NCBI GenBank assembly: GCA_946807835.1
Contig: OX327703.1
Coordinates: 8,687,501-8,751,500, forward strand
Length of the DNA: 64,000 nt
Direction of reading: 5' to 3'
From: Ailanthus altissimus
Taxonomy: Eukaryota > Streptophyta > Magnoliopsida > Sapindales > Simaroubaceae
Shown here piece by piece: positions 33,877 through 45,697 of the stretch. Positions within the stretch are counted from its first letter, which is position 1, and each line of letters begins with the position of its first letter. Position numbers and translations under genes: made by a program. Under the pieces are notes generated by a model. That model was not told the DNA's origin, did no database searches, and saw nothing but the letters and a program-made list of their open reading frames with translations.

Positions 33877-34196
33877 CTCTAAAAGACTCTGTTTGCCAAT
33901 TTATAAGAAAATTGGATGGGAAGCCTATCCCCGACCCATAGAGGGCGTTTAAGCCGTTACTGGACGTAAAACCAGAGAAAGATGTGAGCCACAATCACAA
34001 CTACTTGTAAATACATGTGTTTTAATTTCAAACTTTATTTTATGAATAGTAGAGCTACTCATGTAGATGTCTTAAATTCAAATCTTTTTGTTCAATAATG
34101 CATGTGGGTCATTATGTTTAAATTTTTGTGTTTTATTTTTAACTCTCTTTTGACAAACTATCGGATTACCATAATCATTGTTATCATTTGGTACTC
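33877..34196 (+). other. Region between accessory ORF and LOG, possible frameshifted tail
   Basis: In another frame, 33870-34011 stays open except for one TAG at 33939 and reads like protein (S-V-C-Q-F-I-R-K-L-D-G-K-P, then L-L-D-V-K-P-E-K-D-V). The accessory protein may therefore once have been ~45 residues longer. The rest (34012-34196) is AT-rich with no features until the TATA-like box. Confidence 0.4.
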
Positions 34197-34204
34197 TATA
34201 AATA
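34197..34204 (+). promoter_or_regulatory. TATA-like box upstream of LOG copy
   Basis: tataaata lies 53 bases before the LOG ATG, so a start site ~30 bases downstream would leave a short 5' leader. This placement matches plant RNA polymerase II promoters. It could mean the captured gene brought, or evolved, its own promoter inside the element. A chance match in AT-rich DNA is possible. Confidence 0.4.
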
Positions 34205-34256
34205 CAGCACCTCATTTTTTTCATTTTCATATATTGAGATAAAGGTGAGTGTAGAT

Positions 34257-34904
34257 ATGGAGGAAACCCAAGTTCGACAATTTTGAAATATATGTGTATT
34301 TTGTGGATCTAGTCCTGGGGAGAGTAAAGTGTTCGTAGAAGCAGCAAACAATCTAGGAAAAGCATTAGCTGTAAGAAAAATTCATTTGATTTATGGAGGA
34401 GGTAGCCTTGGGCTAATGGGGTGTGTGTCAACAGCTGGACATTTAGGAGGAAGTCAAGTTTTAGGTATTATTCCTACAACTTTGGCTGTAGGAAACCTGA
34501 CCGGGAAAACAATAGGGGAAGAATTACGAGTCTCATCCATGCATGAACGTATAGCTAGAATGTTTTGCAATGCAGAGGCTTTTATTGCTTTACCAGGTGG
34601 TTTTGGTACCTTGGAAGAAATTTTTCAAATTGTCTCTTAGGCCCAACTGAATATCCACCGAAAACCCATAGGTTTGTTGAATGTTAATAACTATTTTGAT
34701 TGCTTTCTTTGTTTTCTTGATCAAGTTGTGGAATAGAATTTTATTTCACATTCGGCGCGACAGATCCTGGTTTCTGGTATTGAGGCGGATGAATTGATTA
34801 ACAAATTACAGGCAGTTACCTACGAACCTGACCCAGCAATAACTCGAATCGATTGGTCAGTAGGCCTTAACAAGCGAAAATTGGATCTGACACTTCATTT
34901 GTAA
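34257..34904 (+). pseudogene. LOG-like: LOG-family cytokinin riboside 5'-monophosphate phosphoribohydrolase, intronless copy
   Basis: One uninterrupted frame of 215 codons, the usual plant LOG length, from ATG 34257 to TAA 34902. Only point stops break it: TGA 34284, TAG 34638 (in the S-W-A-Q-L position, TGG to TAG) and TAG 34734. Family blocks are in order: V-F-C-G-S-S-P-G at ~14-21, Y-G-G-G-S-L-G-L-M-G near 45, G-I-I-P near 70, M-H-E-R-I-A-R-M near 100 and A-L-P-G-G-F-G-T-L-E-E near 117. The Arg and Glu used in catalysis are present; the usual Lys after the Arg is Ile. LOG releases active free-base cytokinin from its ribotide in the cytosol. Plant LOG genes have several introns and this copy has none, so it is retrocopied. 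It lies inside an Athila-like element between pol and the 3' LTR. Confidence 0.88.
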
Positions 34905-36247
34905 ATTTTTCTTTTTATTTATTTATTTATCAGTATCATCATTTTAGTTTATATTTGCTTAAGTGTCTCTTAGGTTTGTTTCTTTCAAATAACTGGCGTT
35001 TCAGGTAATGTCTCCTATACTTTATCTCTTTCTATTTAAACATTGAGGACAATGTTTCATCTGGTTTGGGGGGAGGATAGTAGACATACGTTGCAATTTG
35101 GAAAAAAAAAATAAAAATAAAAATAATTGTGGTCCGACATTTGATTAAAATGGCAGAGTAAAGAGTTCATTCTTGAACTCTTGAGACGCATTCTAAGTCA
35201 AATTAGAATGGCAGAGTAAGGAGTTTTAGTACTAACTTTTGAAATGCATTTTAACTAACTTTTTGTTGTTTTGTTTTATATTTCATGCATTGTCGTTTAC
35301 TGCTTGTAGTCTTGGTAATTCTTGTATAAAGGAATTTGCTTTTCTGCCTAAGTATGATTTCAGAATTGTTTAGGTTGAGTCACTGTTTCTATCTAGGTTA
35401 CTAAAGAATGACTTCCAAAATATTTTTGAGCACAATGCTAAGCCTTGTGGTAAGATGGATGATTCAATTTATATAGCCAAGAGAATTCCCATGTTTAAGT
35501 ATATATTTTTCTAAATCTCACATATATTTTGTGAGTAAGTGGAAAGGTTGAGAAAATAGCTTATGAACCTTCATTGATCCTTTGAATTGGTTTATTTTTG
35601 TTTAGAATGATATTATTTGAATTAAGGGATAAGTTGGTTGCATTTGTGTATAATATAATTTGGTGAGAAACCTTTGTAATGCTTCCTTGTATTCTTCAAA
35701 AATACTAAAAAAAAAGCAAAATACTAAAAAAACATAGAGAGCAAAAATTCAGTTTAATAAAGTCTTCATTCAATTTTAGAAGACAAATATTTTGTAAAAC
35801 AGTTTTCTCACCAAGTTATAATTGTATTATTCTCACAAGCCAATTAAAGTTCTAAAGCTGGCGTATGATATGAATAATTAATTTTTTAACAAATAATTTT
35901 CCTATCTTTTGATCAATGTTAGTTTATATGTCTGTCCTTAAAATTGACTTTTTCTTGAGTGCTTAACCGTTTTCCAACTCTATAAGAGAAGTCCCAACCT
36001 TTTAAACAGTCATACACCTGTGAGGATATGGAGTTGAGGCTTTTACTTGGAGAAATTCTCAAGGCTATATCTATTGTGGTTTGTGGTTAGATGGTTATGG
36101 CTTAGTTCACACACACAAATTATGGAAGTTGTAATTGAAAAAACCATGATAGCAACAGTGATCTCGAACTGACGTTTTGATTGAAATGCTTAGGTAGTTT
36201 TGCATATTCTATTTACGCTTGAATTGCTAGAGACTAGCAATAAGCTA
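34905..36247 (+). other. Non-coding 3' region of Athila-like element
   Basis: No open frame is supported. At about 35040-35080 it has 'cattgaggacaatgtttcat' followed by a purine run ggggggagga, a signature I associate with the region downstream of Athila/Tat coding sequence. A ~75 bp imperfect duplication is seen at 35150-35270 ('tggcagagtaaggagttt' type units). From about 35270 onward it is mirrored in reverse at 62994-64000. Confidence 0.65.
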
Positions 36248-36256
36248 GTTGGGGGC
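36248..36256 (+). promoter_or_regulatory. Polypurine tract of Athila-like element
   Basis: gttgggggc directly precedes the LTR start TGTGATGAAC. The reverse copy has the same gcccccaac at 62994-63002, which supports the boundary. Confidence 0.75.
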
Positions 36257-37813
36257 TGTGATGAACATATAAAAATACATGTTGTTAAGAGATTCAATCA
36301 CCATTTAATGTCACTAATTTTAGTATTTTCTATATTTTTAGCTTGAAATAAAGTGTTCTCCTTAAATTGTGATTAATGAATGTTATTTGGATAGGTTTAG
36401 GTAAAATGGACATAACTCTCAATGTAGAAATTGAAATGAAGAAATTATTGAACCTGGTGCAACATGACTCAATCTTACACAAATTTGAAGAATAGTGGAA
36501 AAGCCAAATCCAACATGTTATAGGCCAAATATTGAGATACAACAGAATCGGACTACAACTCCTGCCCAGCTTGACCCAACTCATGTATTTGGACCGTATC
36601 TCACAAAATACATACTCAATTGGTTTAATTCTTGAAGCTGTGAATTTTTAACTTAACTATCAACAACTCGTATGTTGATGGTAAAGTCCAAATCAGCCGT
36701 TATCATGGACCAAATCGTATTGTAAGTGGGTAAAATGGTTGTTGGCTGAATTCTGATGTATCTTTGGAATTTTGCTCATATCTCATTAGATACGCATCCA
36801 ATTTGCATGAAATAGGTGCCTATAAAAAGAAGAGTCAAAATTATACAACTTTTATGTTGGCTGTAGAAGCTAAATCAGTAATTTACATTATCAAAAATAT
36901 GCTGCAAGTGGATAAACAAATTATTAGCTTAAAATTATTGAAGATTGATGTCATCCATGACATATGTCCATTCATTGCCTATATAAGGAGACACTTAGGA
37001 CATTTTTAAAATTAGATAATTCTCTCTTATTTTCTTCTCATTAACATGTATTGTAATTTAGGCTAGAGTTCTTGGCAAGGCTAAGAGATGAACTTTTATG
37101 TGTAATAAATCTACTTTCATGCTTTGATTCGGTGTCAAGAGCTATAAATGTTGTAAGTTTGGTTTTGATTAAACTCTTATCTATTTTATTTTCTATAATC
37201 CAGAGGTTATAATTCTCATGTCTCATATATGTTCAGTCATGCTTTTCTTATGTGATTCATGTTGATTTATAATTGTTACTGGTTATATTGTTTTATATGT
37301 TAATCTTTTACTGCAGTATTGTCAATTTGATATATTGTCGATCTTGGATAACATGTAAGAGCAATAAATGTTTGATATTCAAGTTAATATTTTACTGCAA
37401 TATTGTCAAAATGATATATTGTCGATCTTAGATAACTTGTATAAATAAACATGATTTGTGTTAATATTTGCAAAAGAGTTTAGTCATATCAAATGCATAT
37501 GCTATCAAATGTGCTATATGTTACATATCTTCTGATTGGTTGTTTAGATGTAAAACTGTCAATTGAGTTATAAACATTGAATCAAAGTATAGAGTAGATT
37601 TATAAAGCATAATTGTAATTCTCAAAGCCTTGCTTAAATCATCATAAGATATTTTTCTCAATTCATAGACAATTCTATCTCATCAATTAATTTTATCCTT
37701 TGCTACCTCTTTAATATTTTACTTCACCAACCTATTTTGCCAAGAGCTTCCTCGTGGGATCGACACCTCAATCTATACTGCGATAGCCGCGTTATATTTT
37801 GAGCGTAAATACA
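36257..37813 (+). repeat. Athila-like 3' LTR (~1557 bp)
   Basis: It runs from TGTGATGAAC to gcgtaaataca. It matches the inverted LTR at 61432-62993 along its whole length, with similar size and only scattered changes. The end carries the 'ggatcgacacctcaatctat' stretch typical of this lineage. The next base onward is the interrupted reverse copia LTR. Confidence 0.88.
37309..37443 (+). repeat. ~80 bp tandem duplication within Athila-like LTR
   Basis: The 'actgcagtattgtcaat...gatatattgtcgatctt' unit at about 37311-37363 recurs at about 37393-37443. The reverse LTR has the same two copies (about 61810-61950), so the duplication predates both insertions. Confidence 0.7.
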
Positions 37814-39132
37814 GCCCGATATTTAGTACGGGATTAACTCTTAATCCCCAAAATGGCCGAGTGTGTGTTTATATCCTTTTCTCCAAAAGGATAAGAAATA
37901 GAAAATTTGAAGCAATTCATAATTGCTCCAATTATAAACATTGAGAAAATGAAATAATTTTTTTTTCCATTTTTTTTCTTCTTCTTTTTTCCTTCTTTTT
38001 CCTCTTCTCTTTCTCCATTTCTCTTGGGCAAATTTGCCCACACACACTCTTACTTCTCTATTTCTTTTTCTTCATATATATATATATATATAATAAAATA
38101 ATAATATATTATATAAATAATAATATAATAATATATTATATAATATAAAAAAGAGAGGTATTTGATTATTTAACAGTTAAATAATTAAAATGAGAAATTA
38201 TAATTTTGCCCTTCATTAATAGTTACCAAGTTCACCCTCTAGTGGGTCTCATTAAATCCCACACTTGGGTAAACTCAACTGAGATTCACAATACGCCACG
38301 TATCTTTATATAATTAGTAAGTAACAATTATTAACTAATTGTTGTATTTAATACTTAAATACAGACACACACGCATTCCCATGGAATTGCTGAATATTGC
38401 TGGATTAAATAATTTAATCAGGCACGCTGCCCCAGTGCATAATGAGTACACTCCATATCGTGGGACTCCCTAGGTTCTACGCCTGATTCGTCAAATGAAA
38501 CTATTCCATGAGTCCATAAGCAATGTCCTATGCTCACGTCACGGATATTACAAATCAGCGTGTTAAACTATACAAGTTGAAGTTCAACGCATACGTATAG
38601 TCCTCTCGTCATGATATCCTAGATGTACAGGGATATAGATTATCATCATCAAATCCCCATGTGCTCATCCATATCCTATCTCCAGACTTGTATCTCACTG
38701 AACAATATGCACAAACTTCTTTGCCATATTGTTCCACCCTGGTGGAACTCTTTCCCTGGATGATTGCTTATGGCCACAAGACTTTTAAGATACAGTCTCA
38801 AAGCATCTGAATATCAAACTTCATATGGGAGCTGACGGATCCCATATCTGTACGCACCGAACTCCATAAGCATCGGACCATACCCAGCGACACCTAGTGG
38901 TCAGACCATGAAAGGTCTGTGACATTCGTGGAATCAAAGTATGGTGGATCACTTACAAGCCCACCATGGCACTCAGGTTAAAAGACCATGTATACTACTC
39001 AACTGGAGAGGACCCTCCATTAGCGGCTTACATTGGGTGTCTATCGGAGGCCCTCATAAGTCTATCCTATATCTAGTCTTAACTGGACACCCATATTCAA
39101 TACGAGCTTTAAGCTCACGATCGGCTAGAAAC
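37814..39132 (-). repeat. Reverse copia solo LTR, piece 2
   Basis: It is the reverse complement of the copia LTR middle (compare 24460-25790). It includes the TA microsatellite and pyrimidine tract at 37950-38160. It is cut at 39132 by the solo LTR insertion and resumes at 41316 with gaaac repeated. Confidence 0.85.
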
Positions 39133-41315
39133 TGTTGGAGCTGGTGCTCACGTGCTATTCCAATATTGTATGAATATTAATTGTTAATATTTATACAATA
39201 AACATTTCGAATAAAGATTGTTAATATCATATTAATATGGTATAATGCTTGTAACATTAGAGACATTGTTTGATCTGAAAGAGTTCAGATCTGGTCTAAA
39301 GGAGTTTAGATCAGAACTAATAGTTAGCAAAGCTGAGAGTTATAAATGCTAAAAGTTAGCACTGTTAAGAGTTAGCAGGTTATAAGAGTCAGCGAGGTCT
39401 AAAGAGTTAGAACCTTGTCTATAATGGGACAAAGACCTGAGAGTATACTTGTAATGATATAGTTGCAAAAAGTTGCAATAGGTGTTAAGAAATATCATTA
39501 TGTAAGTATGTCTCAAAGATAATGTTCCTGATCTATAATCACCAATGCGGGTCTATCGGTGATTTACTTTATATAGATTAGTGTATGTCTATATTTGACT
39601 GGTTCAGATGGTTGTTCTTAGCTGACCATGAGCTTAGAGCTTGTATAGGCATGCGGGTATCCAGTCAGGACTGGATACTGAACAGACTTATGAGGACCCC
39701 AATAGATATCCTATGACACCGTCAAAGGAAGGTCCTCTCGAGTTGAGTAGTATTCGTGGTCCTTTGACCTGAGCGCCACGGTGGTCTTGTGAGTGATCCA
39801 TCATGCTTTGGTTCCACATATGTCAGAGACCTTTCATGGTCTGACCGCTATGTGTCGCTGGGTATGGTCCGATGCTCATAGAGTCCGGTGTGCGTAGATA
39901 CGGGATCCGTCAACTTACGTAGGTAAGTTGTATATCCGATGCTCCGAGATTGTATTTCATAAAGTCTTGTGGCCACAAGCATAAACCCGAGAAAAGAGTT
40001 TCCCATAGGGTTAAACAATATAGCAAAAGTGTTTGCGTATATTGTTTATCGAGATACGAATCTGGAGATAAGTTTATGGATGAGCAAATGGGGATTTGAC
40101 GGTGCTGATCTATATCCCCGCACATCTAGGATATAAATGATGGAAGGATTATACGTATATGCTATGACCTCAACTTGTATGGTCTGACACACTGATTTGT
40201 AATATTCGTAACGTGTGCGTGGGGCATCGATTACGGATTAATGGAACAGTTCCATTTGACAAATCGGGTGTAGACCTAGAGAGTCCCAATATGAAATGTA
40301 CTCTTTGAGCACTTGGGCAGTGTACCGTATTGAATTGTTCAATACAGTATAATTCAGCAATTACTAAGGTTACGTTAACTAAAGTATGTGGTTAAATTGG
40401 TGGGACCCACTTTAGGTTAACTTGGTAACCGAGTAAGGATATAATAGTAATTTCACTTTATGATTATTTAATTGTTAAATAATAAGAATAAATATTTATT
40501 TATTTAATTGTTAAATAAATGATTTAATTAACTATGATTAAAGGTTAATCATATAGTTAATTAAGTTAACCTTACTTAAAGGTTAAGTAAAGGTTAACCA
40601 TGGTTAAGTTAGTTAACTATGGTTAAATTAATTAAATATTTATTAACTTAAAGGTTAAGTTAAAATAATCTAACTAAGGTTAAATGTTAACTAAGGTTAG
40701 GTTAAGCCAAATGAAATGCAAATGAAATTCAAATTAGTTTGGAATTAATGCATTTGTATATAAAGTGAAATGAAATTGAAAATAAAAAAAATGTTTTTTT
40801 TAGATTTTAGGTTTTGCATTTTGGGAGCCAATTCAATTTGAGAAATTGAAATTGTTTGTTTTGTGTTTTAAGTGTTAGAACAACAAAACAAATTAGAAAA
40901 ATGGTTTCTAAATGTAATAACTAAAAACATGATTTGTTTTATTTATTCAAGAGTTGAATAAAAGGAAAAACAAATTTAATTAAGTTAAATAGTTTAACTT
41001 TGAAAAATGTTTAAGAGTTAAACACATATGCTGGATTAAGATGCTGCCATTCTAGACAATCAAACCCACCCTTGTTGATTGCTAGAATTGATCAAAGATT
41101 CATTTCATGGTGGACTTCAAGAAAATTAATCCAAAGGCTTCATTGGTGATATTTTCTCAATCTCGAATTTTTCAGTTTAATCAAATGTTATTTTCTGTGT
41201 TAATTATATTTAATCTTCCGCTGTGCACATGTATGTATGAGATATGTATATTGTTTGTATGATGAACACAACCCACATGCAAGAACCCTAGTAAATTCGC
41301 ACAACACACCCAACA
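39133..41315 (+). repeat. Copia solo LTR with perfect TSD gaaac (2183 bp)
   Basis: TGTTGG...CCAACA ends are intact and flanked by gaaac at 39128-39132 and 41316-41320. No internal sequence is attached, so it is the product of LTR-LTR recombination. It is the best full-length reference for the C0/P1-type LTR. It contains the GGTTAA word cluster at 40500-40710. Confidence 0.92.
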
Positions 41316-41793
41316 GAAACGACCATCTATACCGTATAGGTACGACATATGCTGATCTATATAAAATGGTATCTACTGATAGACCTGCATCAGTAGAAAT
41401 AGATTAGGGATAATTATTCGAGAACATACTTACGCAACTTGTATTTCCTGGCACCCGATTGCAACTCTTGCAACTATGCAGTTACTAGTATATTCCCAGG
41501 TCTATGTCCCATTATAGACAAGGCTCCAACTCTTAGATTTGCTGAGTACTATAACCAGCTAACATTTAACTATGCTAACATTTAGCATTTATATCTCTCA
41601 GCGTGGCTGACTATGAGCCCTTATCTAAACTCCTTTAGATCTGATCCGAACCCCTTCAGTTCTACAATGTCTGTAACGTTACATTGCATGGTACCATATA
41701 TATGGGTATTAGCGATTTAATAGAAAAGTACACTTGTATAAATACAAAAGTATATATACATTCAGGGATGACACATAAGCATCAACCCTAACA
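41316..41793 (-). repeat. Reverse copia solo LTR, piece 3
   Basis: It completes the reverse LTR: gaccatctatac...atcaaccctaaca is the reverse complement of the LTR start TGTTAGGG. The flank atacg (41794-41798) pairs with atatg (32628-32632), a 5 bp duplication with one change. Confidence 0.85.
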
Positions 41794-44295
41794 ATACGTT
41801 ACAAGGATTGAGAGAGACTAGAATGCAACAGCATATAGAAGTTAAGATGAGAGTAAGAAATGGTGATTTCTCGTAGGTTTAAGTTATTGGGCAGCTTAAC
41901 TTACTTATTGTATATAATTCAATAGTTGTATTGCATAATAAGTATGATGTTTTATTAGCTGAATGTTAGTTAATTAATAAACATTATATACCATTAGAAA
42001 TGTCTGTAGATTGGAATCTTTAAAGATGAGTTTAGGTCATATAAGCGTGAGACGCTTATCCATCTGGTTAAGAATTGTTGGATTTCCAATCTGACCATGA
42101 AGACATAACCAGTTTATAAATAGTGTATTCATGAAGATGACCAAACATACCAGAATATATGTCATATCTCTTTGATTAGATCAAGGTAATGAGTATATTA
42201 ACAGCAAGTTTTCCCGTTTGTTTAAGGAAGAATGAAATTCTCATTCACTATAGTCCTTCAGGGATTCCACAACATTATGATGTTTTGGAAATGAGGAATC
42301 AGACTTTATTAGATATGGCTCGATTGATAATGAGTGTTACCGATCTATGAGTAGATGCTCGAAATATAGCTGCTTATTTAGCAGAATTCCATCACAAGCT
42401 ATTTTTCCATTCTATATAAGATACAGATAGGAAGAAAACCGTATCTTAAGTAAGTTAAGACGTGGGGTAGTCCTGCTTACATAAGAGTTATGCTGCAGGG
42501 TATCTTGTTTTGTAAGAGTTACACGGTAAGATAAACAACGCCCAAGAAGTACAACTATAGGTTAATTGAGTATCCAGTGAATTTAATGGGATACTAGTTC
42601 TATGATTTAGAGAAGCGGAGTGTGTTCATTTCTTGGTATACTACTATCTTAGAGAAAGAGTTTCTCATGTGTCATGGGAATCAAAGAAAGATTGAGCTTG
42701 ATGAAGTTAATCTAGAAATCAATGAACCAAGGATGTGAAATCAGGCTCAATTAAACAGTAACCTTATAGCGCATCTTTAAATGGTTTGGAAATGATGTCT
42801 AAGTCACCTTTTAGGTATGGATGATGCCTAAAGATGAACTTAGAGTTTTCTTAGTAGAAGAAAATCATCCTTGACCTATATAGCGAGTCGATGTCAAACA
42901 TCGATTCGGGAAAGCAGCAAGAAGCCATAAAAATAAAAATTGACTATATGCATCAAAATCAAGTCTGAGACTTGGTTAAGTTACCTGTAAAAATTATTCT
43001 CATTGGTTGTACAAGAGGTAGTAAGAGCCAGATGGAAGGTAGAAACCTTTTAGCTCTATATTGATTCTAGAAAGATAATCCTTAATGATCTGGGATTAAA
43101 TAAGAGGAAACCTTTGGACCAATATTGATGCTAAAGTCAATTAGTATATTATTGGCTCTTACAGCATATTGTGACTTGAGGTTTAGCAGATGAATGTAAA
43201 TAAAGGCATTCCAGAATGGATATCTCGAGTAAGAGATATTCATAGAATAGCCTGAAGGTTTTACGTCCAGCCAGACTTCTGGTCCAGTGTGCAAAAAAGG
43301 TCAGTTGGAGTATGATAGACTTCTTGATGCTCTTTGTTGATAACATACTGGTCATTGGAATGATGATAGTATATTATAATAGGTCAGAAGAGACTCGTGA
43401 GAATTTCTCCATAAAGGATTTAAGAGAGGCTTCCTTTATACTAGGTATAAAGCTTTATAGAGATAGAGTTAGGAAGCTGATAGGACTCTCACAAATCATT
43501 TCACATCAATAGTGTCTAAGAAAGGTATAGTTTGTTAACTATGAGATAATTAACATATCTTTTGGACCTGGTGTTCATATTTCGAAGATAGTGTCTCTTC
43601 AGATGAAAGATGAGAAAGTTAGAGTCTCTGACGCGTTGATACATCATTTCTTCAGAGCTTGATGTATGCTGTAATATGTTTGAGACCTGAGATCAGTTTG
43701 GCTGTAAGAGTTATGAGCGAGTTTCAGTTTGACTCAGATGACTTCTATTTAATGGTAGTCAAACATATCTTGAGGTACCTAGAGGGTACAAAAGATAAGT
43801 TTCTCAAATATGGAGAAAGTAACTTACAAATGAGAAGATGCACAAAGTCAGACTTCTAATTTGACTTAGATGATAGAGAGTCTACATTTAAGAATGTGCT
43901 TATTCTTATTAGTACTAGGTGAGTTAGAATTACACCAAACTGGGATTCACTACAGATTTATGGAGCAACAAAAGTGGCAATGAAGAATCATAGGTGTATT
44001 GTTGGCCTTGAAAGAGTTCCAAGACAGATGGATAGTATCCCATAGTTTTGTGATAAAAGTAGGCTGTTGTACAAGCCGAAGTGCCAAGAGGACACCAATA
44101 CTCTAATCGTGTTGAGAGAAGTCTTACATAATTAGAGGGATCTTGACTAAAAGAGATATAATTATTTGTAGAAGTGTTCTATAAATAATTGAGCGAACCC
44201 ACATTCTAATGCATGACTCTAAAAGTGTTTATGAAACATGTAGAGTTGATGTGTATGAGATGCCATTAGGAATGGCACTAGAACAAGTGGGAGAT
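41794..44295 (+). pseudogene. pol: Copia protease-integrase-RT-RNase H (element F)
   Basis: It continues gag after the solo LTR: the T-L-Q-G-L-R-E-T-R-M start and decayed protease, a GAG-pre-integrase block near 42020-42100, integrase (P-Q-H-Y-D-V-L-E-M-R-N-Q-T-L-L-D-M near 42290), and RT from ~43000. The RT box is F-V-D-N-I-L-V-I-G at about 43327, with the second Asp changed to Asn. The S-F-I-L-G-I-K-L-Y-R-D-R block follows. RNase H is at 43660-44250 (L-R-Y-L-E-G-T-K-D-K-F). Many stops and frameshifts remain. Its end gtgggagattg is the polypurine tract before the LTR at 44296. Confidence 0.85.
44286..44295 (+). promoter_or_regulatory. Element F polypurine tract
   Basis: The run aagtgggagat directly precedes the LTR start TGTTAGGG at 44296. 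It is a standard copia motif. Confidence 0.8.
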
Positions 44296-45697
44296 TGTTA
44301 GGGTCGGTGCTTACATGCCATCCCTCAATGTATATATACTTATGTATTTATATAAGTGTACATTCACATTAAATCGCTAATACCCATATATGGTACTATA
44401 CATGTAACGTTACAGTCATTGTATGATCTGAAGGAGTTCAGATCAGATCTAAAAGTGTTTAGATAAGGGCTCATAGTTAGCCATGTTGAGACATATAATT
44501 GCTAAATGTTAGCACAACTAAGTGTTAGCTGGTTATAATACTCAACAAATCTAAGAGTTGGAGCCTTGTCTATAATGGGACATAGACCTGGGAATATACT
44601 AGTAACTGCATAGTTGCAAGAGTTGTAATCGGGTGCCAGAAAATGCAAGTTGCGTAAGTATGTTCTCGAATAATTGTCCTTGATCTATTTCTGCCAACGT
44701 GGGTCTATCAATGGATATCTTTATATAGATCAGCATATGTCGTACTTATAGAGTATAGATAGTTATTCCTAGCTGACCATGAGCTTAGAGCTCGTATTGA
44801 CATATGGGTATCCAGTTAGGATAGGATATGGGACAGACTTACGAGGGCCTCCAATAGACACCTTATTTAAGTCGTCAACAAAGGGTCTTCTCGAGTTGAG
44901 TAGTATATGTGGTCCTTTGACCCGAGTGCTACAGTGGGCTTGTAAGTAATCCACCATACTTTGGTTCCACGTATATTACAGACCTTTCATGGTGTAACCG
45001 CTGGGTATCGCTAGGTATGGTCCGATGCTTATGTAGTTCGGTGTGTACAGATATAGGATCCATCAACTCGCATAAGGAGTTAGATATCCAGATACTTCGA
45101 AACTGTATCTCAGAAAGTCTTGTGGTCACAAGCAATTATCCCGGCAAAGAGTTCCCCAGGGTGTAATAATATGGCAAAAGAGTTTGCTCATATTGTTCAG
45201 TGAGATATGAGTTTGGAGATAAAATAAAGATGAGCACTAGAAGATTTGACGGTGATAATCTATGTCCCCAGCACATTCAGGATATTATGACGGAAGGACT
45301 ATATGTATGTGTTGTAACCTCAGCTTATATGGTTCAACGCGTTGATTTGCATATCCGTGACGTATGCGTGGGACATTGTTCACGGACTCATAAAAATAGT
45401 TCAATTTGACAAAGCAAGCATACGACTCAGGGAGTCTCACGATATAGAGTGTACTCGTTGTGCACTAGGGCAACATGCCGAAATAAAGTGTTTAATCCAG
45501 CAATATTCAGCACTACCACGGGAATGCGTGCGTGTATGTATTTAAGTATTAAATGCAACAATTAGTCAATAATTATTATTTACTAATTATATAATGACAC
45601 GTGGCTCATTGTGGACTATCGATTGAGTTTACCCAAGTGCGGGTTTAGTGGAACCCACTAGGGGGTAAACTTGATAACTATATATGAGGGGCAAAAT
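44296..45697 (+). repeat. Element F 3' LTR, first portion
   Basis: It starts TGTTAGGGTCGGTGCTTAC and aligns with 24015-25390. It is interrupted at 45697 by a chromovirus solo LTR and resumes at 48480. Open frames within it (for example 44769-44957 minus) recur in all LTR copies and are not genes. Confidence 0.88.

Larger units (their letters stand above)
32709..37813 (+). mobile_element. Athila/Tat-like element with two extra genes, 5' part deleted
   Basis: The order is the integrase C-terminus (32709-33145), an unusual Arg/Cys-rich ORF (33394-33876), a LOG-type pseudogene (34257-34904), a ~1.35 kb non-coding region with an aatgtttcatctggtttggg plus purine run, a polypurine tract and a 3' LTR (36257-37813). 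Everything 5' of the integrase end is missing, together with ~190 bp of the host LTR, so one deletion explains both. A second member of the family starts at the right edge of the window in reverse. Confidence 0.85.

Noticed and set aside
34257..34904. LOG as a functioning host gene
   Set aside because: Three in-frame stops, no introns and position inside an LTR element make a host gene unlikely.
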